Below, one piece after another: positions 44,355 through 55,664 of a stretch of 64,000 nt of DNA. Within the stretch, counting starts at the first letter, position 1; each line of letters begins with the position of its first letter. Both the position numbers and the translations under genes were made by a program. The DNA is from Carettochelys insculpta (taxonomy: Eukaryota > Chordata > Testudines > Carettochelyidae): positions 264,283,798-264,347,797 of the forward strand of contig NC_134138.1 in assembly GCF_033958435.1 (NCBI RefSeq). The letters run 5' to 3'. The notes under the pieces were generated by a model, which was not told where the DNA came from, ran no database searches, and was given only the letters and a program-made list of their open reading frames with translations.

Positions 44355-44500
44355 CCACCTTTGCTTGGGCAGGTCACTTAACCTCTCTGCAGCTCAGTTT
44401 GTCCATCTGGCAGTTTGTCCATGGAGCTTTATAAAGAGCAGTTAAGATAATGACATTTGTAGAGGGCTTGCAAGAGAGAAAGGCTAGGCATTATCATTAG
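44355..44500 (+). mobile_element. CORE-SINE/MIR-like fragment
   Basis: CTTGGGCAGGTCACTTAACC, CTCTCTGCAGCTCAGTTTG and a TAAGATAATGAC segment match the MIR/CORE body. The tRNA-like head is not recognisable. Confidence 0.6.
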
Positions 44501-44806
44501 CTTTGGATATCTCAACTCTGCAACGTAGATAGGAAGCAGCAGACCGACGGGGGTATATCAGAGCAATGCTGCTTCCAGTGGAAGAAAGAGCTAACAGGTT
44601 GTTTTTTCAAAGGATATTTTAGGCTATCCAATTGGACTGCCTCTATTGGCTACCGTAGACATTTACAGCGAGGTGGTAGATTATATACATTGCAACACCT
44701 CACTGTAAAGTCTAGCGCTACTTGCAGTTGTAACATATGTTTGAGAAAAGTTAAGTTTTTCTTACATTGCACAATAAATCATAACAATTTAATAGTTTGC
44801 TTCTTA

Positions 44807-45072
44807 GGCTATGTCTAATTTGCAGGCTTCTGTCGGGAGTCCTGAGCTCTCCCGACAGAAGTCTGCTGCTCCAGGCGCATTCTCTGACATCCTGGTCATT
44901 CTCGTTCCACGATGAAGAAGGGATGCGTCATCAGAGGGGGTTTTCCCAACATTTGGCCCCATGTGGACAGGCCAAATATTGGGAAAGCCTTTCCCGAGAG
45001 AACTGTCAGCAGGAGATACACAAACGCTTTGTGCAATTTGCGTAGCTTTTGCCAACAGATCTCTTCATAGCC
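44807..45072. mobile_element. Harbinger-type MITE with TTA duplication
   Basis: Termini GGCTATGTCTAATTTGCAG and CTTCATAGCC. TTA flanks at 44804-44806 and 45073-45075, matching the canonical Harbinger target. The body has TCTGTCGGGAG and its inverse CTCCCGACAGA, not TTTCGAAA. It is related to 53018-53283. Confidence 0.8.
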
Positions 45073-45369
45073 TTAGTGTTGAAAACATTTGCCTGACTTC
45101 ATCACAAAAAAACAGAGCATGAAATTATATGTCCTTGTGACTTTTTCCTTCTTTTGTGGTCAGTCATTTGTTTTAGCATCAGCACTGTCTTCGATTTGCA
45201 CTTGTTTAAGAGTAGAAAGAGGGATGTGGCAGGTGGAATGGGAAAAAAATAGCACTAAGTCTTGTTGGTAAATGAAGGCAACCATTTGCCACTATCCTAA
45301 TATTTTCAAGTATTTGCAGTATCCCAAAATACCTGTCCCGCATCTATGCAATGAGCCCGTCATTTAGAA

Positions 45370-45596
45370 ATATTTTTTGAAATAATGGCCACACTGTTTC
45401 GATATCCCTGTACACCTCACCACAGAAGGAGTAAGAGATGCCTCAAAATAGTGCTTTATTTAGATATGTGGTGCCATTTAAATAGTGCCATGTGCCAAAA
45501 TAGCCTATTTTGAAATTGACTTGAAATAAGCTATACAATTTGCATAGAGTAAATTGTGTAGCTTATTTTGAGTTAGGCGGTCATGTAGACATAGCC
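45370..45596. mobile_element. partial Harbinger-type MITE (right part)
   Basis: Right terminus GTCATGTAGACATAGCC, followed by TAA. The body has GCCTATTTTGAAATTGACTT and TAAGCTATACAATTTG-like AT-rich palindromes. The left terminus is not found. Confidence 0.5.
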
Positions 45597-46525
45597 TAAA
45601 TCTTTCTGTTCCTGAGTTGCCCAAGAATGAAACAGGACTAAGAAATACCTCCTTCCTTTCCTTTCAGGTCTCTTTAGATTGCAATCATCTCAGGATAGCG
45701 TAGATCAAATATTTAGTACAATGAGGCTCCCGTCTAGCTTGGGTCTGTCAGCGCTAATATAATATAATAAAATGATACCCTAGCTCCTTTAAACCAATGC
45801 ATAACAAATAAAATACTCGCTGTTACTTCCTGGAGGTCACTGGAAATCTCCATTCAAGGTTAACATGAGAAATTGTGTACGCTCATGTTATGCACTAACA
45901 AACAGTAAACCCTGCCAACAACTACATTTAGCATATCACATATGAGACTGTTTTTTTTAACAGGGAAAGCAAGCAGCCCTTAGGAGTAACAAGTCCTTTG
46001 CACAGTTCACACACTGAAGTAAGGTATGGTATTTTTCTCTCAGTGTATTTCTCAGAGCACTTATGGGTCAGCAATATTACAGTCATCATGCAGGATCATA
46101 AAAGCACTCAACACTGGTCTAACTGTGCTTCCACTTAAGTCAATGGTAAAACACCTACTGACTTTAATAGCATAAAATTGTGGCTAATACTGAGTGCTTT
46201 TGAAAATTTTCACCCTTATTGAATATTAGCCACAAAAATCACATTAAAAGAATGTTAAAGTTGCAAAGTCAAGCACTCAAAAGTTAGGAATGGTTGCTCA
46301 AGCAAGCTTAATTCAGACCCCTTGTGAGTATGCATTATAATAATCTTTTAAGTACACAATCACATACTATGTTTTCCACATGTCCCTTGCCTCATTCAGT
46401 GCACAGGATGGCTGGTGCTCACTTAATGCCAAGCAATTTAATATGTTCTTTTATCAGAATTCTTTGTTCAGTGTGTGGCCCTCGTCCTCATTTACTGCAC
46501 ACTCTTCAAGCCCTGCTGTGAAGGC
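45597..46525. other. unclassified AT-rich spacer
   Basis: Includes a weak AGTCAATGGTAAAACACC module near 46137, a type common in sauropsid genomes. Nothing coding. Confidence 0.4.
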
Positions 46526-46870
46526 AGAGTTAGTGATGATCCAAAGCTGAGAGCGAGGCACTGTTATAACAGAAGAAGATCACAATATTCTACAGGAAGA
46601 TCTGGATGTCATCAAGGAGGTGTGCCACCAACTTCCCCGGAGTGACAAAAATCAGATGAAAGTACAAGACTGTGTGTTTAGGATCTAATAGTAGGAACTA
46701 CTACAAACTCTGAGCTCATCATCTGTAAGCAATAGCACTGGAGAGAGATTTGGATATGTGGATCAATCACAGGATGACAATAAGCCACCAATGTGATGCA
46801 GCTATGAAAATGGCAAATATGACCCTGCAATGTCCCTGGTGAGGCATTCTTTAAAGAGACAGTATCAATG

Positions 46871-47533
46871 TGTAGTGAGTCAGTATGGCCTCCTGCAGAC
46901 CCGGAGGCAGGGGAGACTATGCAGAGGCCCTGGTGGGCGGGGCCGGAGCCAGGAGATCAGAGGCCCGCCCCTCAGAGGGCGGGGCCAAGGGCTAGAAGAG
47001 CCAAAGGCGGGACTCAGGACCCATTCAGGCCGGGGCCTCCGGGCCGGGAGGACGTGCCTGCACGAGCTCCCCGGCACCAAAGGGAGAGGGCCTGTGGCCG
47101 CCCGGCCAGGCTGGAGGAGCAGGCCCCCAGAGGCTCCAAGCAATCCCGGGTCCATATGCCCCAAGGGGACTACCCGGACTTCCCAGACCTACTAGGACCT
47201 TCCCGCCGGCGGAGACCCCCCGCCTTGGAAGAGGCCCCAGGAGCGGGCTGCCCCAGAGTCCCGGCGGATCCTTGCAGCACTCAGACCCAGGATCGCCTCG
47301 CGTCTCCTGTATTACCGCCGCCCGACTACCCTAACGACATTGTTATGGACGACTGGCCGGAGCCCCCGAAGGTGGATGACCCGGAGGAGACCGACCTAGG
47401 GGGACCCCTTGACCAGATGGACTGGGACCTTCTGCCAGCAGAGGGTGAGGTAGGAAGTGGCCCAAGGAACGACGCTCACGAACCGATGGCAGTGTGTTGC
47501 GGTCTGGATCCCCACTGCCGGGGTTGCGTGTGA
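46871..47533 (+). other. 221-codon open frame within the LTR, not recognised
   Basis: An uninterrupted frame that starts at the LTR edge and ends TGA at 47531-47533. It is Pro-, Arg- and Gly-rich with acidic segments (VDDPEETDLGG, MDWDLLPAEGE). It has no zinc knuckle, protease or RT motif. It may be chance in GC-rich sequence or a small coding region of the element. No function is assigned. Confidence 0.3.
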
Positions 47534-47637
47534 GCGACCCGCAGGGCCCCCGGGCCGGGTCGCAGTGGAGTGGGAGGGCCTGCGACCCCCTACCCCCCCT
47601 CCTTGACAGGGCCAGCCTGTGCTGGGCCTGCACTTAA

Positions 47638-48010
47638 ACCCTTGGGTTGTTGCCCCGCCCCAAACTGAGGGCTGGGCTTGTGGTTACACCTTGTGTTGCT
47701 GCCCCGCCCCAAACGGAGGGCTGGGCTTGTGTTTAAACCCTTGGGTTGCTGCCCCGCCCCAAACTGAGGGCTGGGCCTGTGGTTACACCTTGTGTTGCTG
47801 CCCGCCCCAAACTGAGGGCTGGGCCCAGAACTGTGCTAGTACTTGGGGACTGCTGCCCTACCCTGAACTGAGGGCCGGGCCTAGAACTGTACTATTACCT
47901 GTGAACTGCTGCCCTGCCCTGGACTGAGGGCTGGGCCCAGAACTATACTACTCTTGTGAACTGCGGCCCCGCCCTAGGTTGAGGGCTGGGGCCTGTATGG
48001 TGTTGTAGCG
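47638..48010 (+). repeat. tandem repeat in the LTR
   Basis: About seven imperfect units of 49-57 bp built on TGCTGCCCCGCCCCAAACTG and GAGGGCTGGGC. Units diverge towards the right end. Confidence 0.8.
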
Positions 48011-48630
48011 GTGAGCCGCTGACCACCCGAACTGAGTACGGGCTAGTGCTCTAACCCCTCTCTTTGCTGCCGCCCGTCCTAGGCCAAGGGGCTGGGCGTC
48101 TCTGGACTTGTTACACAATGCCATTATACAAGGGAGTGGCGAGACCACATTTGGAATGCTGCGTACACTTCTGGTCACCCATGTCCAAGTAAGATTAATT
48201 CAAATGGAAACAGATGCAAAGAGGACACACTAGGTTGATCAGGGGAAATAAGGACCTGTCTTATAACAGAAGACTGGAAAAGTCTGGCTTGTGTATCCTA
48301 CCAAATCAAGGTCTGAGAAGGAATGTTACTATTCTCTCCACTGGGTGGGGAGTAGCACCAGGGAGGGTGGAGAGCTATTTAAGCAAAAGGACAATGTTGG
48401 CACAAGAACAAATGATACAAATGTCCATCAACAAATTAAGGCTGCAAACTGAAAGGCTTCTAGCCATCAGAGGAGTATGTTCTGGAATAGCCTCCCTAAA
48501 GGAACTGTAAGAGCAAACAATTGAAGTACTTTTAAGAGAGGCAGACAAACTTGTGAATATGATTGTATGTTGGGGTTGCTTAAGTAGACATCAGCATCTC
48601 TGGAGATCCCTTCCAGAATATGTCTTATGT

Positions 48631-49599
48631 TTCTAAAAGCCCACATTTTTGGGCTTCAGCTCTCCACCTGAAGGGGCCAGGAAAGCACCGCCTTGCATGT
48701 ATTCTGGGAGCAGGGCTTGTCCTCCTTCCTTTGAAGCATCATGGGTGGCCACAGCTGGAGATGGGACACTGGATGAGATGGCCACACACATTCACTTTCT
48801 CAAGTGATTGGCTGTCTGTGTCTTGCTCACATGCTCAGGGTCTAAGTGACTGCCACATGTGGCATGGAGAAGAAATCTTCCAACATTGCTGAATGAGAGT
48901 GACATATGGGGCTTGTCACCTTCATCCACAGAACAATTTATATGTCACTTGCCTGGATAAATTAGATTTGTCTGTTGCATGGAGTGCAGTCTGGAGCGGG
49001 GCTGGGGGGGATGTGTCACCACCTACCCTCTAACCCTGGCAGTTGGAAATGTTCTATTGCCGCAATTCCTCTGTGCGCCATACTCACTGCAGCAGTGATA
49101 CCTGACTACCACGGCTCCCACCACTATGCCTGACTGCCCAGGTCTAGGAGATTTCTGTCCTTCAACTTTTTGCATTATTAATTTCATAATTCTCTTTTTA
49201 TGTTGTGCATCACTATTCTACCTGAGTGTTTCACAAACCATAATGGATTTATATCCACCACACTCTTATGAATTGAGGGGTTGGTACAATCTCCATTGTA
49301 CATATGGGGAAATGAAGCACAAAGAGAGATTAAGGTGAAAAATACCCACTGATTTTTGGGTCTCTGATTTGAGAGTACTTCATATTCTACACACTTTGCT
49401 CAGAAAACAGCTCCCATGTGCTTCAGTTGCAATCCTGAGCGCCTAGCACTTCAGACACCAAAGTCTCCCTTGAGAACCAAGAAAATGAGGAAGATGCGGT
49501 TAGCAGTCATCTGTGAAACATTTGGGTTAAGGGATTTGCCCAGCATCACACAGGAACTGCATGGTAATATCCAAGTGCATTAACATTCAATAAACCTCA
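48631..49599. other. spacer with a weak MIR-like trace
   Basis: GGGGAAATGAAGCACAAAGA (about 49307) and TTGCCCAGCATCACACAGG (49537) look like separated parts of a reverse-oriented MIR/CORE body. No coding exon. Confidence 0.35.
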
Positions 49600-50735
49600 A
49601 CTACATCTATAATTGCTTCATCCATTTTCAGAAGGCACTTGACAGTATAGATCAGAAAATGACTTGGGCCGTGTTGGAGTCATACGGAGTGGATAGCAGA
49701 CTGATAGAGCTATTGAAGGATATCAACGACAATTCTGAGGCAGCAGTGAGAACATGCGGAGAGTGGGAAGTTGGTTTAGAACGAGTAGAGGTACAAGACA
49801 AGGAGATTCGATATTGCTGAGTGTCTTCATCATGTACCTAGAGAGAGCAATGGACAAGGTCAAGGAAGAGGTAGAAGGGATATCTGCGCATGGGATGAGA
49901 ATCAACAATTTGAGGGTTGTGAATGATATAGTTATCATTGAAGAAGATGAAGAGAAGTTTGCAAGAATGGTGCAGCTGCTAAATAAGGAAGGGAAGTTGT
50001 ACAGACTGATTATGAACACTGATAAAACTAAAGCAATGTTGTTTAGAGAAATGGAAATAGGAAGAAAGATCAGTGGAGACAGGTTTGAACTAGAGAACAT
50101 AGAGAAGTTCACGTATCTGGGAAGCAATGTAATATGATCTATGATCTATGAACATATGATCTAGACTGTAAGAAGGAAATAGCAACTAGAACAGCAAAAG
50201 AAGAATGAGTTTGAAGGCAATGCATAAGATCTGGAAAAGCAAAGTGACTTGCTTAGGAATAAGATGAGTGTCCTGAAAACATGCACTAAGTGCATTAAGC
50301 AGCATGTTTACACATGAGACACATGGGTGAATGAGAAAGATTTGAAAAGAAGGATATTTGTATTAGAGCGAACTTGATCCTGAGAATAGGATGGATGCAG
50401 AAGGTCACCAACAAGGAGTTATATAGGAGGACACAGTTGAAAGAGAACCTACTGCAGAAGGTTATACAATGGAAGTTACAGCTATTTGGGTATATCTGCA
50501 GAATGTACCATGAATGAAAAATCCAGACCCTGGTATTTGGCATAATGGACGTTTGGATAGGAGAGGCAGAGCCCCCCCGGAGAATGGGTAGTTGATATAG
50601 TAGATTGGTGCAGAGTTAGTCCACAGAAAGTATGCCACTCCACACTGGAGAGGGAAAGATGAAAGGAAATAGTGAGGGAGGCATCTGACGCCAACGGGCA
50701 CTGAGCCCATGTTTGTTGATGATGATGATGAAACC
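49600..50735 (+). mobile_element. non-LTR retrotransposon fragment (GATGATGAT tail family)
   Basis: 5'-truncated plus-strand LINE that ends in TTGATGATGATGATG at 50717-50730. Same family as 28488-29948, in the opposite orientation. Flanking duplication not resolved. Confidence 0.8.
49625..50520 (+). pseudogene. non-LTR reverse transcriptase remnant
   Basis: In order: HFQKALDSIDQKMTW (palm), FRTSRGTRQGDSILLSVFIM (motif B), VVNDIVIIEEDEEKFARM (motif C, with VNDI replacing the catalytic FADD), IMNTDKTKAMLFRE and LENIEKFTYLGSNVI. Frameshifts lie near 49750-49800 and 50137. Further C-terminal parts appear in broken frames up to about 50520. Loss of the first catalytic aspartate and the frameshifts show it is inactive. 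Confidence 0.8.
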
Positions 50736-52149
50736 ACAACTGTGAGAACCTCCCTTCTTCTCCTGCATTCCCCTTCCTCATTCAATCTGCACCTTCCAGC
50801 TCCTGGAAGAAATGAGGCAATGGCCCTATAGGCAAAAACGTCCTTTGCTTAACAACTCTGATTTAGCCCCAGAGCAGGTCCAACCTGACCTTCCAGGACT
50901 GTAATTGTTACCCTTTACTCTTAAATTACAATATTTAAGATACCAAAATGTATAACTACAATTCTAACACTTCTTCCCAGTACCAATTAATATTCTGGGG
51001 GTGCATAGCATGTTATTATTGAGAAGTAGGGAAAAAACTGTTCAGCCCTAAAACCATTTACAGAAGCATATGAATCCTTCAAACAACCAGGAGAGCAGGT
51101 CTTGTAAGTATGTTTAAAGTTAAACTATTAAGCCAGAAGAAGGGAGTAATTTGCAATCACTACTTAGAGGCAAAGAGCTATCTTCCTTAATTGGAAGGTA
51201 TTTCCTGAAAATAACATTTATCACAGTCCTCCCACTGCCAGAGCACTTCTCTTCTTTAAAATGGAGCGGCTGCTCTCAGGGTAATCAGGTTGTGTCTAGC
51301 CACCATGACAACTGCTTTCGCTTATAGGAAGAGGAGGAAAAAAGCCTACAAACTATTTCATCACAAACACTGTCTCCAGGTTTATTTGCAGTTTTGCCAA
51401 AGTCAACACAAGAACCTGGAGAGTAAGACTATGGCTTTCAGGTGAAATGATGGGACTTAGGTGACATCAAGCTGGGTTTTTTAATTTTCTTTTCAATGTT
51501 CTATCTATTGTCAGGCCCAGCAGCATAGAGGTAGGAGGAGAAGGAGGCAGTTGCCCCTGATCCTGGAGTTTCAATGGGGCCTGAACTCTTCAAAGTTCTG
51601 CAGCAGTGCTGCCCAGTGGTGTGCAGTTTTAAGGGAGTGGGAGGAGGGGACCCGGTGCTGTGGTCCAAAAAGCACGAAGAGCTGACTAGTCCTGGCCCGG
51701 CCCCTCTGCTCTTGGTCCCGTCTCTTTTGGGGGCACATACCTGGGCCCCCCTCCCTCCTTGCCTCAGGGTTTGCAGTAGTTGTTGGCATCACTGTTTGTG
51801 CTACCCCTCCCTAGCAGTCTCCACACACTTAGTTTGCCTAAAACATCCACCCAGGTTGGGGCTTGCATGTCAGCAAGCTATGCAACCCAGGAGAAAGTCT
51901 ACCAAGGTGTTTCTGAAAGCCTTAAAAGATTCCTTCTTCCCAGACTAATGACTTGAATCAACCAAACCATCTGGCCGCTAGGAGAGTTAAAAGAGCTCTC
52001 TTCAGTGCTCACTAATGGCACACTTGATTGTCTAGCAGTTACTACTGCAGAGTGACACAATTTAACTCACTCCCCAAGGGAGCCAAACGGAGACATAGAG
52101 TCGAGTGCTCCAGCTACTATCAAGCAAGGAAGTGAGAAACTGGATTCAG
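50736..52149. other. spacer
   Basis: Contains the GC-rich repeat at 51515-51830. No exon recognised; frames at 51571-51948 arise from that repeat. Confidence 0.4.
51515..51830 (+). repeat. GC-rich interspersed repeat (copy 3 of 3)
   Basis: CAGGCCCAGCAGCATAGAGG, GGAGGCAGTTGCCCC and GGGCCTGAACTCTTCAAAG resemble the order in the other two copies. Class unknown. Confidence 0.4.
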
Positions 52150-52400
52150 AATGAGGAAGGAATGCCCAGTGATTAGGGAAATGACCAAACTTGAGACAGG
52201 GATTCAACTCTCTGCCCTGACATAGACGTGTGTGGTCTTGAGGGATGATTTGCTTAGCGTCTTTGTGCCTCAGTCCGCAAGCTGTGAAATGGGAATGAGG
52301 AATTAATTCAAGGAAGCCATGAGCCCAGTGCTATGCTGAACTCAACCCAGATAATCACATGGCCGCTTACAAACTGTGAATCTATTACCTTACCTCACGG
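52150..52400 (+). mobile_element. tRNA-derived CORE-SINE (second copy)
   Basis: The head GAATGCCCAGTGATTAGG with GGGATTCAACTCTCTGCCCT matches the head of 4165-4452. The body GTGGTCTTGAGG, TTTGTGCCTCAGTCC and GTGAAATGGGAATGAGG follows. Orientation is opposite to the first copy. Confidence 0.65.
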
Positions 52401-52439
52401 GTATGTTCTCTTACTTTAGGAACTTCACAAATGCAACAC

Positions 52440-52580
52440 TGTGGACACACTGAACATGTAATAATGTCAGTGCAAGATCTTTGGGGCAGCGACTGTCTCT
52501 TATTCTATGCCTACCAGAATATGAGCCTGATTGTATGTGGGGCTTCTGCACACTACACTACACTAATTAATGCTTCATAC
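52440..52580 (+). repeat. LINE2-like 3' end module
   Basis: AAGATCTTTGGGGCAGCGAC, TGTCTCTTATTCTATG and GCCTGATTGTATGTGGGGC match the common module seen at 37430 and 44050. Confidence 0.5.
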
Positions 52581-53017
52581 CAATTTCAGTCTCCTTGGTA
52601 TGTAACAATCTGACTTTGTTAACCTTCAAGGCATAGAACATGGTCCATCTTTTCACACTGGTAAACGTGGTAGCTGCAGGTGAAGTTTGGTGGGGATTCA
52701 CATGGAAGGCTTTAATATTTGTGTTGCTGTAGAGGTGCTGTGATCTCGGGATAACTGCTAGAGTCAATCTTACAAAGCGTGTTCGAAAAGAATGTCAAGA
52801 TACCTAGCAGTGCCCCAAGAAGGGCCCTGAGCTTGGGATGCTATCTCATTAAAATCACAGAACTCTGAATCAATAAATTAGTATCACAGATAAATTTTTT
52901 CAAAAGTGTCTAAGTGACTTAGGAGGTCACGCCACTTCACAAAAATGCTTTAGGCTCTTTGATTCCAAAGTCATTCATGAACTTTTGAAACTGTTACTAT
53001 ATATCCTTCCTCCACAA
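52581..53017. other. unclassified spacer
   Basis: Near 52900 an AAAAGTGTCTAAGTGACTTA module resembles an ancient amniote repeat. Nothing else recognised. Confidence 0.35.
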
Positions 53018-53283
53018 ACCATGTCTAGACTGCAGACTTCTGTCAACAAAACTTCTGTCAGAAGAGATCTGCTAGTTGGGAGTGTTCTGTCAATATCCCT
53101 GTACACCTTGTTCCACAAGGAGGAAGGGATGTTTCAACAAAGGGTTTTTTCCTGACATTTGGCTCATGTGGATGTGCCAAATGTTGGAAAAACCTCTCCC
53201 CACAGAACTGTCAGCAAAAGATAAAATGAGTTGCACCATTTGCATATTTTTTGCTGACAGTTCTTGGCAAAGTAGACATGGCC
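53018..53283. mobile_element. Harbinger-type MITE (relative of 44807-45072)
   Basis: Termini CCATGTCTAGACTGCAG and AAAGTAGACATGGCC. The body shares GGAAGGGATG, TTTGGC and CAGAACTGTCAGC with 44807-45072. Motifs are TCTGTCAACA and GCTGACAGTT. No clear duplication. Confidence 0.65.
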
Positions 53284-55277
53284 ATAAGGAGCTACCTGAG
53301 GACTAAAAACAGCATGGTTACATAGTCTGAACATGGAAGTGGCAGAAAGAAGTTCCTATGTTTTCCTCCCAGCTCTGCCACAGCCATGATTTGGGGCAAT
53401 TTACTCCCCATCAGAATGTCAGTTCCCTCAGTGATTGAGTGGAGATCTGATGACCTCCCTACTTCCCTAGGATGTCATATGGAATATTCTTTTAAATAAC
53501 TGATTTGAAGACAAAATACTCCATGCTGTAAATGATAAGTATTATAACCTACAAATATCTTTCTGAGAGAGCTGGTTTAATAACACACCTTTTTACAGCA
53601 ATATAGCCAAGTACTCATATTTAATAGCTATTTTGAAACATCTCTCTCATAAGGCCTCTCTCGCTATAAATGTTAAATAACTATACTGATACTAAAACAA
53701 CAATGCAGCTCCACAATGACGAGTTGGTTTGAAGAAAAAAGTAAACCTCAGAAATATTGTCTTCTGCCCTGAAACTCTTGGATTTAGTTACCCAGATCAT
53801 CTTTCTTATTATTGGCCATAAGGTCATTCACCCTTTCCCAAATTTAGATGGTAGCATTTGACTATACACTGGGTTGTATGAAGTATTATATAACCAAGAA
53901 GTTGTATGAAGTATTAATTTATCCCAAAGTTGCTTGTTTCTTTTAATAGTTACTTATTTGCTAGTTTCTTTTAATAGTAATTTATTTAGGAAATAAAGAC
54001 CAATTTGCCAGAATATGATTGAAAAGCCATCCCTCTTCACTGGCAAGAATAGCTAGGCTATACCAAGTCCCTGCTGAAGCTCTGAAATAAACGGCTTGAT
54101 TTTCAAAAGTGCTGAGCATTCAGAAGCCTCCAACAACTTCAACAACAGCTGCTGGGAGCCCAACAATTTATCAGATGGTTCAACAATTTCTCCCATGGGA
54201 CTGTGGCATACTCTATGTTAAATGAGTTTACTGTGTATTCTATCAGTAAATATCATTTGAGACTGTGATTTTCAGTGGGACTTGAGCATGTAATTTTGTT
54301 AGACACCTTTGAAAATCCCACTCTGAGTAGTCGTGAATATTTTTCCACAGATGACATTGCATAAAGATCATATGGTATGTAAGTTAACTTTGCAAAGTGG
54401 AATTCAAATGTCAGGACTGTAACACACTAGTAAAGGTTACATAAAATAATGATTAATTAGTGCTTTTCCTCTTTACAATTTTACTTGCCTGTCAGTAAGA
54501 GATAGCAGATCATCTTCTAACCAAAATATGCATCATTTCTAGTTCTGTAATACCACTGAAAAGTGGGAAGGAGTACAATTTGTCTGCACTAATGTATTGT
54601 GTTGAATCAAGATTCTGCAGGCAACTTTCTCTCATTTGTTAACTTCAGTGCTTCCCACAGCTATTTCATTTTTTCCTGGCTTTCTGAGTTAATTGGCTAG
54701 CTCTTCCCAAATCCCAGCTGCCTAAATAGGGAACTGCAGGTTTTTATATGTGTTTAAAAATGTAAAATGTCAGCCATGGTGTCCGGATCTCCAACTCCAT
54801 TGCTAAACAAATGTGGCCACAGACTTCAACAGAGTTGCACACGAATAAAGATAGGCAGCATTTGCCCCACATGTAGTTTATTTAAAATCTGAGAGCAATC
54901 CCCATATTAAACTCCACTCTTGGGTATTCACAGCCCCAGACACGTCCTGAGCACCAGCTGAGAAAGGAGGGGGCTGGGAGAAGGGACTTTTTCATGAAAG
55001 AAGGCACTGGGAGGCAGCAGTGCTATTTTGGTCCTTTCCCATCTTTGCCTCTGCTGCTTGCATCTGCTGAATTGTCAGACTAGACTGACACTGGGGAATA
55101 GGCAGTTCACATGACATTTGACTATCAGGGAGCCAGGTGGTCTCCACAGAGCTACTTGCAGGGAAGGGAGTAAAGTGAGAGATAAGGATTGTAGTGTTGC
55201 TCACTCTCACACGTCTCACAATTTTTTGCTGCCTTCCCTTAAGTCCCTGCTCCTGCGGGCAAGAATCTCCACTTCCA
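53284..55277. other. long AT-rich stretch
   Basis: GATTTTCAAAAGTGCTGAGC (about 54100) is a widespread sauropsid repeat module. The minus-strand frame 54992-55219 has no domain. No exon recognised. Confidence 0.4.
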
Positions 55278-55664
55278 GACTGTGTCTACACAGCAAAGTT
55301 ATCTCAAAATAACAGCAGTTAATTTGAAATAATTTTGGCAGTGTCCAAATGACACACTACACTCTTTTGAAATAAAATGGAAAGAGTGCATGTGTTATTC
55401 TGATTCTGGTAAACTTCATTTCACAAGGAATAGTGCCTATTTCGATATTAAGACACAAAACAGTGCTATTTCAACCTGGAATAGCACTATTTCAAAAAAA
55501 GCCATAACGGGCTCCAATGGCACCATTTTGAAATAGCGCTATGGATCCAGAAATGGTATTTCAAAATGCATTTCGTGTGGATGTGTTATTTTGAAATACA
55601 ATATTTCAAAATAGGTATTTTGAAATACCTTACTTCAGAATAGTGCTGCCATGTAGACATAGCC
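55278..55664. mobile_element. Harbinger-type MITE (ATTTCAAAATAG family)
   Basis: Left ACTGTGTCTACACAGC, right GCTGCCATGTAGACATAGCC. Many TATTT(C/G/T)AAATA palindromes lie between. Related to the partial copies at 25157 and 45370. No clear duplication. Confidence 0.65.

Larger units (their letters stand above)
46871..48115 (+). mobile_element. solo LTR with 5-bp target duplication
   Basis: 1245 bp from TGTAGTGAGTCAGTATGG to GGACTTGTTACA (TG...CA ends). CAATG flanks at 46866-46870 and 48116-48120. No internal coding domain and no second LTR, which fits a solo LTR after recombination. GC-rich compared with its surroundings. Retroelement superfamily (Gypsy or ERV) not determined. Confidence 0.85.
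46526..48630 (+). mobile_element. CR1/L3-like LINE 3' part, split by a solo LTR
   Basis: Left piece 46526-46870 and right piece 48116-48630 join at GTATCAATG and CCATTATACAAGGGA into the CR1 reading up to AGACCACATTTGGAATGCTG. The 3' end at about 48605-48630 has GGAGATCCCTTCCAG. Frames are broken throughout. Confidence 0.75.

Noticed and set aside
47638..48010. Possible CRISPR-like regular repeat
   Set aside because: Units are contiguous without spacers and diverge gradually, and the genome is vertebrate; it is a minisatellite inside an LTR.
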